Positions 1-5,216 of a DNA stretch of 5,324 nt are shown piece after piece (the first letter of the stretch is position 1; each line of letters begins with the position of its first letter). Under the pieces are notes generated by a model, which worked only from the letters and a program-made list of their open reading frames with translations, did no database searches and was not told the DNA's origin. The translations under genes and the position numbers were made by a program. The DNA comes from Burkholderiaceae bacterium (lineage in GTDB: Bacteria > Pseudomonadota > Gammaproteobacteria > Burkholderiales > Burkholderiaceae_C): positions 1 to 5,324 of the forward strand of contig JAGOBT010000270.1 in NCBI GenBank assembly GCA_017999135.1, read 5' to 3'.

Positions 1-614
1 AACCGGTCGGCGTCGATGGTGGCCGAGGTGACGACGATCTTCAGGTCGGGCCGCCGTGGCAGCAACTGGCGCAGGTAGCCCAGCAGGAAGTCGATGTTCA
101 GGCTGCGCTCATGCGCCTCGTCGATGATCAGCGTGTCGTACTGGCGCAGGTCGGGGTCGCCTTGCGTTTCGGCCAGCAGGATGCCGTCGGTCATCAGCTT
201 GACGCTGGCGCCGGGCTGCAGCCGGTCCTGGAACCGCACCTTGTAACCCACCACCTCGCCAAGCGGGCTGTTCAGCTCGTCGGCGATGCGCTTGGCCACG
301 CTGGTGGCGGCCAGCCGGCGCGGCTGGGTGTGGCCGATCAGGCCATTGCCACCGGCGCCCAGGCCGCGGCCCAGTTCCAGCGCGATCTTCGGCAGCTGGG
401 TGGTCTTGCCCGACCCGGTCTCGCCGCAGACGATCACCACCTGGTGCGTGGCCAGCGCACGGGCGATCTCCTCGCGCCGGCTGGAGACCGGCAGCGATTC
501 GGGGTAGGTGATCGGCGGGATCGGTGTGGCGGGGCGCGGCGGCCGGGGCTCACGCGCGGAGCGCGCGGCAGCGTCGGGCCGCGGCGGCCGCACCGGTTGG
601 GCGGGCAGGTTCAC
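1..614 (-). CDS. hrpA: ATP-dependent RNA helicase HrpA, DEAH-box (N-terminal part, cut by window edge)
   Basis: The minus strand is open from a GTG at 614 to the left edge (204 codons plus two bases) and reads as the first RecA-like domain of a DEAH-box RNA helicase. Seen motifs: Walker A/motif [10 protein letters not shown] at residues 64-72, motif Ia TQPRRLAA at 97-104, TDGILL at 142-147, motif II DEAH at 165-168, and motif III SAT at 197-199. ITYPESLPV at about 35-43 immediately precedes the helicase core, as is usual in HrpA. HrpA proteins use ATP to remodel RNA; in E. coli HrpA acts on mRNA processing and on stalled ribosomes (family knowledge). Residues 1-34 are Pro/Arg/Ala-rich and probably disordered. 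The GTG at 614 was chosen because no ATG lies in frame before the core. It has no good Shine-Dalgarno, and the GTG at codon 8 is an alternative. It follows the YihY gene by 44 bp on the same strand. The remaining two thirds or more of the protein lie outside the window. Confidence 0.93.
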   Translation of the reverse strand, partial: MNLPAQPVRPPRPDAAARSAREPRPPRPATPIPPITYPESLPVSSRREEIARALATHQVVIVCGETGSGKTTQLPKIALELGRGLGAGGNGLIGHTQPRRLAATSVAKRIADELNSPLGEVVGYKVRFQDRLQPGASVKLMTDGILLAETQGDPDLRQYDTLIIDEAHERSLNIDFLLGYLRQLLPRRPDLKIVVTSATIDADR

Positions 615-624
615 GGAAGACCGG

Positions 625-630
625 ATTATC
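625..630 (-). promoter_or_regulatory. possible -10 element before hrpA
   Basis: In the 44-bp gap between the YihY stop and the hrpA GTG the minus strand reads GATAAT, five of six matches to TATAAT, in otherwise GC-rich sequence. A start site about 7 nt downstream would fall within a few bases of the GTG at 614, giving a nearly leaderless mRNA. That would fit the absence of a Shine-Dalgarno. I find no -35 hexamer at 16-18 bp spacing, so this is weak evidence. Co-transcription from the YihY gene remains equally plausible. Confidence 0.25.
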
Positions 631-658
631 CCCGCCGGCGCAGCGGGGTGGCGGCGCG

Positions 659-1891
659 TCAGGCCAGCAGGTCGGCCACCGCCATGCCGGCCCAGCCGCT
701 GCGCTGGCGGAAGGCGGCCGTGCTGGCCTGGTCCTGCAGCAGCAGGCGGTCGACCAGCGGCTGCGCCGGGGTGCGCTGCGGCTCGATCAGCAGCACATGG
801 CGCTGGGCGCCGTCTTCGTCGAGCCGGCCGCACCAGCCCAGCGCCAGCAGGTCGTCGAGCACCGGCTCCACCTGCAGCGGGTCGGTGCGCAGGCGGCCGG
901 CCAGGGCTTCGGCGCTGAGGCCGCGCTCGTCGGCCCCGCGGGCGACCTGCAGCGCCTGCAGCACCGCCACCGCCAGCGCAAAGCGCTCGCCGGGCCGGTC
1001 GGGCCGGCGCACCACATGCAGCGCCAGGCTGGGCGCATAGGCGGCAATCACTGCGCCGAACAGCACGATCAGCCAGCTCAGGTAGATCCACAGCAGAAAG
1101 ATCGGCAGCGTGGCGAACGCGCCATACACCATCGCGTAGCCCGGCACCGACTTCACGTACCAGCCCAGCGCGCGCTTGGCGACCTCGAACCCCAGCGCCA
1201 CGAACACCGCGCCGGCCCAGGCATGGCGCCAGCGCACGTGGGTGTTGGGCATGAAGCGGAACAGCAGCGCCATGCCGGCGGCCAGCAGGCTGAACTCCAG
1301 CAGCTCGATCAGCAGGGTCAGCCCGCCGGGCAGCGCGCTGACCAGCCCGCGCGACGACGACACCGCCACCGAGGTGAGCGACAGGCTCACCCCCAGCAGC
1401 AGCGGGCCCAGGGTGAGCGCGGCCCAGTACACCAGCACCCGCTGCGCCAGCGGCCGCGGCCGCGGCACGCGCCAGATGCCGTTGAGCGTGCGGTCGATGG
1501 TCAGCATCAGCGCCAGCGCGGTGATGCCCAGCAGCAGCAGGCCCACGCTGCCCAGCTTGCTGGCCTTGCCGGCAAACTGCGTCAGCGTCTGCAGCACCGG
1601 CCGGGCGATGTGGTCGGGCACCAGGGCCTGCACGAAGTACTGCTGCACCGACACCTGGAAGCGGCCGAACATCGGAAAGGCGGTGAACACCGCCAGCATC
1701 ACCGTCACCAGCGGCACCAGGCTGATCAGCGTGGTGAAGGTCAGGCTGCCGGCGGTGAGCGCCAGGTGGTCTTCACGGAAGCGCTGGCGCAGCGTGCGCA
1801 GGGTGTCGAACCAGGGCCAGTGGCGCAGCACCCCGGCCAGCCCGGCCAGCCACAGCCGCCCACGCCGCAGGGCCGAAGGGGTGGAAGTCAT
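659..1891 (-). CDS. YihY/UPF0761 family inner-membrane protein with C-terminal winged-helix-like extension
   Basis: This is a 410-residue multi-pass membrane protein of the YihY family, once misnamed ribonuclease BN. Its molecular function is not established. The family signature is clear: [20 protein letters not shown] at 38-57, then [34 protein letters not shown] at 132-147, and [20 protein letters not shown] at 256-275. Hydrophobic segments at roughly 46-72, 112-133, 152-175, 190-212, 222-243 and 257-287 fit the usual six helices. Residues ~300-410 are soluble. The stretch [15 protein letters not shown] followed by [30 protein letters not shown] (helix, turn, helix) looks like a winged-helix fold; such tails are common in betaproteobacterial members but absent from the ~290-residue E. 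coli protein. The frame stays open to 2158, but the ATG at 1891 ([12 protein letters not shown]) is where family-like sequence begins. Starts further upstream would run through the divergent gene and give low-complexity sequence. Shine-Dalgarno is weak. Divergent from the DUF2069 gene, and upstream of hrpA on the same strand. Confidence 0.9.
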   Translation of the reverse strand: MTSTPSALRRGRLWLAGLAGVLRHWPWFDTLRTLRQRFREDHLALTAGSLTFTTLISLVPLVTVMLAVFTAFPMFGRFQVSVQQYFVQALVPDHIARPVLQTLTQFAGKASKLGSVGLLLLGITALALMLTIDRTLNGIWRVPRPRPLAQRVLVYWAALTLGPLLLGVSLSLTSVAVSSSRGLVSALPGGLTLLIELLEFSLLAAGMALLFRFMPNTHVRWRHAWAGAVFVALGFEVAKRALGWYVKSVPGYAMVYGAFATLPIFLLWIYLSWLIVLFGAVIAAYAPSLALHVVRRPDRPGERFALAVAVLQALQVARGADERGLSAEALAGRLRTDPLQVEPVLDDLLALGWCGRLDEDGAQRHVLLIEPQRTPAQPLVDRLLLQDQASTAAFRQRSGWAGMAVADLLA

Positions 1892-1896
1892 CCGTC

Positions 1897-1902
1897 TATG
1901 AT
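1897..1902 (+). promoter_or_regulatory. possible -10 element in the divergent gap, facing the DUF2069 gene
   Basis: The 61-bp gap between the two divergent genes (1892-1952) contains TATGAT on the plus strand, five of six matches to TATAAT. It would place a transcription start near 1909 and leave a leader of about 44 nt before the GTG at 1953. No recognisable -35 hexamer lies at normal spacing, where the sequence is CGAAGG. I see no clear promoter in the opposite direction for the YihY gene. Confidence 0.25.
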
Positions 1903-1952
1903 GCCAGCCGCTACCCTGCCCGCCCCGGTCTGCCTGCCCCAGATCCCCCGCC

Positions 1953-2414
1953 GTGTCCACTTCGCCCGCCCAGGCCCCCGCCGCCGAGGCCCAGACCACC
2001 CTGCCCACGGCCGACAGCGGCCTGGCCAACCAGCCCGCCCACCCCTTCGTGCAAGGCACACGGCTGGTGGCCGTGGGGTCGCTGCTGGGCCTGATCGTCC
2101 TGGGCCTGGCCTGGGAGCTGTGGCTGGCGCCCACCGGATCGCGCTTCCTGGCCTTCAAGGTGCTGCCGCTGGTGATCCCGCTGGCCGGCCTGCTGAAGCA
2201 CCGGCTCTACACCTACCGCTGGGTCAGCCTGCTGGTGTGGCTGTACTTCACCGAAGGCATCGTGCGCGCCACCGGCCTGCCCAGCGGCACCCCGCTGGGC
2301 ATCGGTGAATGGTCGGCCTGGGGCCAAGTGGGGCTGTGCAGCGTGCTGTTCACTGCCTGCGCGCTGCATGTGCGCTGGCGGCTGAAGCACAAGACCATGG
2401 AGGCGGCGGCATGA
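1953..2414 (+). CDS. DUF2069 family small inner-membrane protein
   Basis: This is a 153-residue predicted membrane protein of unknown function matching DUF2069. Residues 1-33 are a polar Ala/Pro/Thr-rich cytoplasmic-type tail. Hydrophobic segments follow at about 39-59 (LVAVGSLLGLIVLGLAWELWL), 66-82 (LAFKVLPLVIPLAGLLK), 90-106 (VSLLVWLYFTEGIVRA region) and 123-140 (WGQVGLCSVLFTACALHV). The core with WELWLAP, KVLPL, YTYRW and VWLYFTEG is the recognisable family pattern. The protein ends with a basic WRLKHK tail. GTG 1953 is the only standard start codon between the in-frame TGA at 1899-1901 and the hydrophobic core that gives a full-length protein; it has no visible Shine-Dalgarno. Its stop overlaps the next gene's start (ATGA), so the two are one transcription unit. 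From memory, betaproteobacterial DUF2069 genes often sit near wrbA and yihY. Here yihY is adjacent and divergent, and no wrbA is visible. The substrate or partner is unknown. Confidence 0.85.
   Translation: MSTSPAQAPAAEAQTTLPTADSGLANQPAHPFVQGTRLVAVGSLLGLIVLGLAWELWLAPTGSRFLAFKVLPLVIPLAGLLKHRLYTYRWVSLLVWLYFTEGIVRATGLPSGTPLGIGEWSAWGQVGLCSVLFTACALHVRWRLKHKTMEAAA
2399..2403 (+). promoter_or_regulatory. strong Shine-Dalgarno for the FAD-linked dehydrogenase
   Basis: GGAGG lies inside the last codons of the DUF2069 gene, 7 nt before the ATG at 2411. It is the best ribosome-binding site in the window. It decides the start of the flavoprotein: the same frame is open back to an ATG at 2309, but that extension is shadow sequence within the DUF2069 gene. 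Confidence 0.8.
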
Positions 2415-3826
2415 GCCAACTGCTGGACGAACTGCGCACCCTGCTGGGCCCGGCCCAGGTGCTGACCCGCGCCGACCACGGTGATCTGTCGGCCTGGGAG
2501 CGCGACTGGCGCAAGCGCTGGCACGGCCAGGCGCTGGCCGTGGTGCGGCCGGGCAGCACAGCCGAGGCGGCGCAGGTGGTGCAGGCCTGCGCACGGCATG
2601 GTGCGTCGCTGGTGCCGCAGGGCGGCAACACCGGCCTGGTGGGCGGCGGTGTGCCCGACATGAGCGGCACCCAGGTGCTGCTGAGCCTGCAGCGCATGAA
2701 CCGCGTGCGCGCCATCGACCCCGCCAACCTGACATTGACCGTGGAAGCCGGCATGGTGCTGCAGGCGGTGCAGCAGGCCGCGGCCGACGCCGGCCTGCTG
2801 TTCCCGCTGAGCCTGGCTGCCGAAGGCAGCTGCACCATCGGCGGCAACCTGGCCACCAACGCTGGCGGCACCCAGGTGCTGCGCTACGGCAATGCGCGCG
2901 AGCTGTGCCTGGGCCTGGAAGTGGTGACCGCCAACGGCGAGGTGTGGGGCGGGTTGAGCGGCCTGCGCAAGGACAACACCGGCTACGACCTGCGCGACCT
3001 GTTCATCGGCAGCGAAGGCACGCTGGGCATCATCACCGCGGCCACGCTGAAGCTCTACCCGCAACCCGCCGCCAGCCTGACAGCCCTGGCCAGCACGCAG
3101 TCGCTGGACCAGTGCGTGGCCCTGCTGGGGCTGGCACAGGCGCGCCTGGGCGCCGGGCTGACCGGCTTCGAGGTGATGAACACCTTCTCGCTGCAGCTGG
3201 TGCGGCGGCATTTTCCGCAACTGGCCCAGCCGCTGGCCCCGGCGCCCTGGACGGTGCTGCTGGAGGTCGCCGATGCCGACGGCGAGGCCGGCGCACGCAG
3301 CCGCTTCGAGGCGCTGCTGGAAGCCGCGCTTGACCAGCAACTGATCGACGACGCCGCGGTGGCCGAGAGCCTGGCCCAGGCCGCCGGACTGTGGCACCTG
3401 CGTGAATCCATCCCGCTGGCGCAGAGCGAGGAAGGCCTGAACGTCAAGCACGACATCGCGCTGCCGGTCTCGGCCATCCCGCGCTTCAGCGAGCACACCG
3501 ACGCCGCGTTGCGCGCCGCGATCCCGGGCGTGCGGCTGGTCAATTTCGGCCACCTGGGCGATGGCAACCTGCACTACAACGTGCAGTGCCCGGAGGGCAG
3601 TGAATCACTGGCCTTCCTGGCCACGCACGAGGCCGCCATCAACCGCATCGTCTATGACGCGGTGCAGGCCGCAGGCGGCTCGTTCTCGGCCGAGCATGGC
3701 GTGGGCACGCTCAAGCTGCACGAGATGGCCGAGCGCAAGAGCCCGGTGGCACTGCAACTGATGCGCGCCATCAAGCAGGCGCTGGACCCGCAGGGCCGGC
3801 TGAACCCGGGACGGGTGGTCGGCTGA
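2411..3826 (+). CDS. FAD-binding oxidoreductase, GlcD / D-2-hydroxyglutarate dehydrogenase-like (VAO/PCMH family)
   Basis: This is a 471-residue flavoprotein that probably oxidises a D-2-hydroxyacid to the 2-oxoacid, passing electrons to a carrier rather than to NAD. The N-terminal PCMH-type FAD domain (about 35-215) shows VVRPGSTAEAAQVV, the FAD-pyrophosphate loop PQGGNTGLVGGGVP at 69-82, GSCTIGGNLATNAGG at 139-153 and GSEGTLGIIT at 200-209. The C-terminal FAD-oxidase domain carries the metal/substrate site of the family: R331, K346 (in KHD), GHLGDGNLHYN with H381, H388 and N390, and E428-H429 in EHGVG. Spacing matches human D2HGDH residues R386, K401, H434, H441, N443, E475 and H476 as I remember them. 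The residue equivalent to human T390 is P335 (RESIP), so the substrate may not be 2-hydroxyglutarate; D-lactate or another hydroxyacid is possible. Length is normal for a single-subunit member, and the protein has no signal peptide or Fe-S motif. The start is fixed by GGAGG and the ATGA overlap with the DUF2069 gene, implying translational coupling. Confidence 0.92.
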   Translation: MSQLLDELRTLLGPAQVLTRADHGDLSAWERDWRKRWHGQALAVVRPGSTAEAAQVVQACARHGASLVPQGGNTGLVGGGVPDMSGTQVLLSLQRMNRVRAIDPANLTLTVEAGMVLQAVQQAAADAGLLFPLSLAAEGSCTIGGNLATNAGGTQVLRYGNARELCLGLEVVTANGEVWGGLSGLRKDNTGYDLRDLFIGSEGTLGIITAATLKLYPQPAASLTALASTQSLDQCVALLGLAQARLGAGLTGFEVMNTFSLQLVRRHFPQLAQPLAPAPWTVLLEVADADGEAGARSRFEALLEAALDQQLIDDAAVAESLAQAAGLWHLRESIPLAQSEEGLNVKHDIALPVSAIPRFSEHTDAALRAAIPGVRLVNFGHLGDGNLHYNVQCPEGSESLAFLATHEAAINRIVYDAVQAAGGSFSAEHGVGTLKLHEMAERKSPVALQLMRAIKQALDPQGRLNPGRVVG

Positions 3827-3849
3827 ACCCGGGACGGGTGGTCGGCTGA
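3797..3849 (+). repeat. 23-bp tandem direct repeat across the flavoprotein stop codon (about 2.3 copies)
   Basis: The 23 bases at 3801-3823 recur without a mismatch at 3824-3846. The identity extends a few bases on both sides (CGGC before, TGA after), so the perfect repeat spans 3797-3849. The first copy encodes the last residues (LNPGRVVG) of the FAD-linked dehydrogenase. The second copy begins with that gene's TGA and is non-coding. Because the repeat junction falls exactly at the stop, the extra copy leaves the protein unchanged. Seen directly; a recent slippage duplication is inferred. Confidence 0.95.
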
Positions 3850-3863
3850 CAACGCAGCACGCT

Positions 3864-3906
3864 GCCGGCTGAACTGCGGCCGCCCGGGTGGCCGGGCACA
3901 GCCGGC
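3864..3906. terminator. nested inverted repeats between convergent genes, possible bidirectional terminator
   Basis: In the 86-bp convergent gap (3827-3912), GCCGGCTG (3864-3871) pairs with CAGCCGGC (3899-3906) in a perfect 8-bp stem. Inside its loop, GCCCGG (3882-3887) and CCGGGC (3892-3897) form a 6-bp stem around the tetraloop GTGG. The position between two converging stop codons is right for a shared terminator. No T-run follows on either strand, so it is not a canonical intrinsic terminator, and in such GC-rich DNA some pairing is expected by chance. Confidence 0.35.
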
Positions 3907-3912
3907 CGGCGG

Positions 3913-4992
3913 CTACAGCGCCAGCGCCTCGGCCAGCGACGCCACGCCTTGCTCGGTGACTGCCAGCGCCCGCGCGCTACGGGCGGGGGTCAGGTCCAGC
4001 CGCGACGCCACCCCGGGCGACAGCATGGGCACCCGTTCGTCTTCGGCGTGGTGCAGGTCCAGCGCATGCACGATGGCGTCCGCTGCCTGCACCAGGTCAC
4101 ACAGCGCCTGGTGGTCGGGGTTGGCCGCCGGCGCGGTGCCATGGTGGCCGCCAATCGCCGCCACCAGGGCCGGCGGCAATTGCCAGTGCCGGGCCACCAG
4201 GGCGCCTGCCTCGGCATGGTCGATGCCCAGCACCTCCTGCTCGGCCATCTGCAGCGGCTGGTCATGCAGCCGGGCCCAGGCCAGGGCCTGGCCCATGGCG
4301 GCCGGCAGGCGGGCCACCAGCACCAGGCGGCCCAGGTCGTGCAGCAGGCCGGCAGTGAAGGCCAGGCCGCTGTCCACGCCGAGCTCCAGCGCCAGCGTCT
4401 GCGCCGCGATGCCGCTGGCCACCGCCGTGCGCCAGAATGCCGGCAAGTCGAAACCCGGGCAGCGCGCCGTGCGGAAACGGGACGTCACCGCGGCGGCGGT
4501 GAGCACCGCGCCCACGGTGCGGCGCCCCAGCAGGGCAATGGCGTCGGGCAAGCTGCCAATGCGGCCCGAACGGCCATAGGCCGCGGCATTGGCCAGGCGC
4601 AGCACCTGTGCGGCGATGGCGGGGTCGGCCGACACGGCATCGGCGCAGGCACGGTGGCTGCTGTTGTCGTCCTGCAGCACGGCCATGGCCGACAACACGG
4701 CCTGCGGCAGCGACGGCAGGGCCGCCACGTCGGCGTGCAGCCAGGCGCGGTCGGCGGTGCGGCGCGGCTGAGGCTGGCCGATCAGCGGGTGGCCATCCAC
4801 CGCCGGCAACGCGGCCGGCGCGTCACGCAGGCAGGCCACCGGCAGCGCCAGCGGATGCGGATGCCCACCCGCCTGCGCGCCGCGGAACAACCAGGCCAGG
4901 CGCTCGGCCTGGGCCAGGGCGGGGTCGACCCGGCGCACCTGCTCAAGGATGGTGGACGGCGGGCGCTCGGCGGTGTGCATGGGTGGGGTCAT
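3913..4992 (-). CDS. HDOD-domain protein (putative signalling/output protein)
   Basis: This is a 359-residue cytoplasmic protein whose residues ~88-290 form an HDOD (HD-related output) domain. It opens with ALPSLPQAVLSAM (91-103), then AVSADPAIAAQVLRLANAAAYG (119-140), the ISLPDAIALLG-type segment (146-156), TAGLLHDLGRLVLVARLP (213-230), GIDHAEAGALVARHWQLP (256-273) and AIGGHH (279-284). HDOD proteins are regulators in chemotaxis, c-di-GMP and stress signalling and usually lack catalysis. Here the HD pair (H218-D219) survives, but the upstream His normally seen in FWRHS is T189 (FWRT), arguing against a phosphohydrolase. Residues 1-87 match nothing I recognise, and there is no EAL, GGDEF or receiver domain. 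The tail (~315-359) is Ala-rich helix. The start is uncertain: ATG 4992 (MTPPMHTAERPP) is preferred, with ATG 4980 next. The frame is open to a GTG at 5124, but that extension crosses an AT-rich promoter-like island. No candidate start has a clear Shine-Dalgarno. Convergent with the flavoprotein gene. Confidence 0.87.
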   Translation of the reverse strand: MTPPMHTAERPPSTILEQVRRVDPALAQAERLAWLFRGAQAGGHPHPLALPVACLRDAPAALPAVDGHPLIGQPQPRRTADRAWLHADVAALPSLPQAVLSAMAVLQDDNSSHRACADAVSADPAIAAQVLRLANAAAYGRSGRIGSLPDAIALLGRRTVGAVLTAAAVTSRFRTARCPGFDLPAFWRTAVASGIAAQTLALELGVDSGLAFTAGLLHDLGRLVLVARLPAAMGQALAWARLHDQPLQMAEQEVLGIDHAEAGALVARHWQLPPALVAAIGGHHGTAPAANPDHQALCDLVQAADAIVHALDLHHAEDERVPMLSPGVASRLDLTPARSARALAVTEQGVASLAEALAL

Positions 4993-5070
4993 GGTTTGGC
5001 AGTCTGGACTTGGCAGCCCGCCCACCTGGGCGAGGCCAGCCGACCCCGGCAGATGGCGCAGCGCCGACAG

Positions 5071-5098
5071 ATGCAATTTATCATTTTTATCGTTTATA
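5071..5098 (-). promoter_or_regulatory. AT-rich island, likely promoter region of the HDOD gene
   Basis: Twenty-three of these 28 bases are A or T, in sharp contrast with the surrounding GC-rich DNA. On the minus strand it contains TATAAA (5098-5093, five of six to the -10 consensus), two GATAAA words 10 bp apart, and TGATAAATT, which resembles an extended -10. No good -35 is present at 16-18 bp. A start here would give the HDOD mRNA a leader of roughly 60-100 nt before ATG 4992. The exact -10 cannot be chosen from sequence alone. Confidence 0.45.
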
Positions 5099-5150
5099 GC
5101 TCGTGACCGGCTGCACGCGCCCACTTGACGGGCGCCCGACCCGCCTGCCC

Positions 5151-5172
5151 GGCCGCTTGTCTGCCAGCGGCC
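5151..5172. repeat. perfect 7-bp inverted repeat with 8-nt loop
   Basis: GGCCGCT (5151-5157) and AGCGGCC (5166-5172) are exact reverse complements around the loop TGTCTGCC. The hairpin lies about 45 bp past the stop of the partial right-hand gene on the minus strand, and upstream of the HDOD promoter-like island. It could be a second transcription stop or simply structured GC-rich spacer. There is no adjoining T-run. Confidence 0.35.
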
Positions 5173-5196
5173 CAGTTGCCCAGCCGTGCGGCCGCG

Positions 5197-5212
5197 CGCC
5201 GCAAGGGCGGCG
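5197..5212 (-). terminator. possible terminator hairpin after the partial right-hand gene
   Basis: On the minus strand CGCCGC, loop CCTT, GCGGCG forms a perfect 6-bp stem starting 4 nt after the TGA of the partial gene. Position suits a terminator, but no U-tract follows, so function is uncertain. Confidence 0.3.
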
Positions 5213-5216
5213 GGAT

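Larger units (their letters stand above)
4993..5216. other. 224-bp intergenic region: HDOD leader, AT island and hairpins
   Basis: Between the HDOD ATG (4992) and the stop of the partial right-hand gene (5217) I see no convincing gene. It contains the GC-rich HDOD leader (4993-5070), the AT-rich island (5071-5098), a perfect 10-bp palindrome CGGGCGCCCG at 5129-5138 and two hairpins (5151-5172 and 5197-5212). Minus-strand frames crossing it give low-complexity Arg/Pro-rich sequence. No tRNA or recognisable riboswitch was seen. Confidence 0.6.

Noticed and set aside
111..1040. Plus-strand open frame over the left end
   Set aside because: It is antisense to the HrpA helicase motifs and to the end of the YihY gene. 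Its second half is Ser/Arg/Pro-rich low complexity.
1892..2158. N-terminal extension of the YihY frame to an ATG at 2158
   Set aside because: It would overlap the divergent DUF2069 gene completely and adds Ser/Thr/Gly-rich sequence not found in the family. Family-like sequence begins just after the ATG at 1891.
524..2308. 594-codon plus-strand open frame antisense to the YihY gene
   Set aside because: It is Gln/His/Arg-rich low-complexity sequence lying opposite a clear YihY gene and then running out of frame through the DUF2069 gene. Long antisense open frames are normal in DNA this GC-rich.
2309..2410. 34-residue N-terminal extension of the flavoprotein
   Set aside because: The region encodes the DUF2069 C-terminus in another frame, and the ATG at 2411 has a strong Shine-Dalgarno and a classic ATGA overlap.
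2213..3574. 453-codon minus-strand open frame antisense to the flavoprotein
   Set aside because: Its Gln/His/Gly/Ala-rich translation has no domain features, and the opposite strand has a complete set of FAD-enzyme motifs.
5073..5078. TTGCA on the minus strand as the -12 part of a sigma-54 promoter
   Set aside because: The required GG-containing -24 element is absent; the bases upstream are AT-rich.
3949..5106. 385-codon plus-strand open frame antisense to the HDOD gene
   Set aside because: Arg/Gln/Gly/His-rich shadow of the HDOD gene; no recognisable motifs, and no start signal with a ribosome-binding site.
5123..5128. TTGACG on the plus strand as a -35 element
   Set aside because: No -10-like hexamer lies 16-18 bp downstream, and no plus-strand gene follows it in the window.
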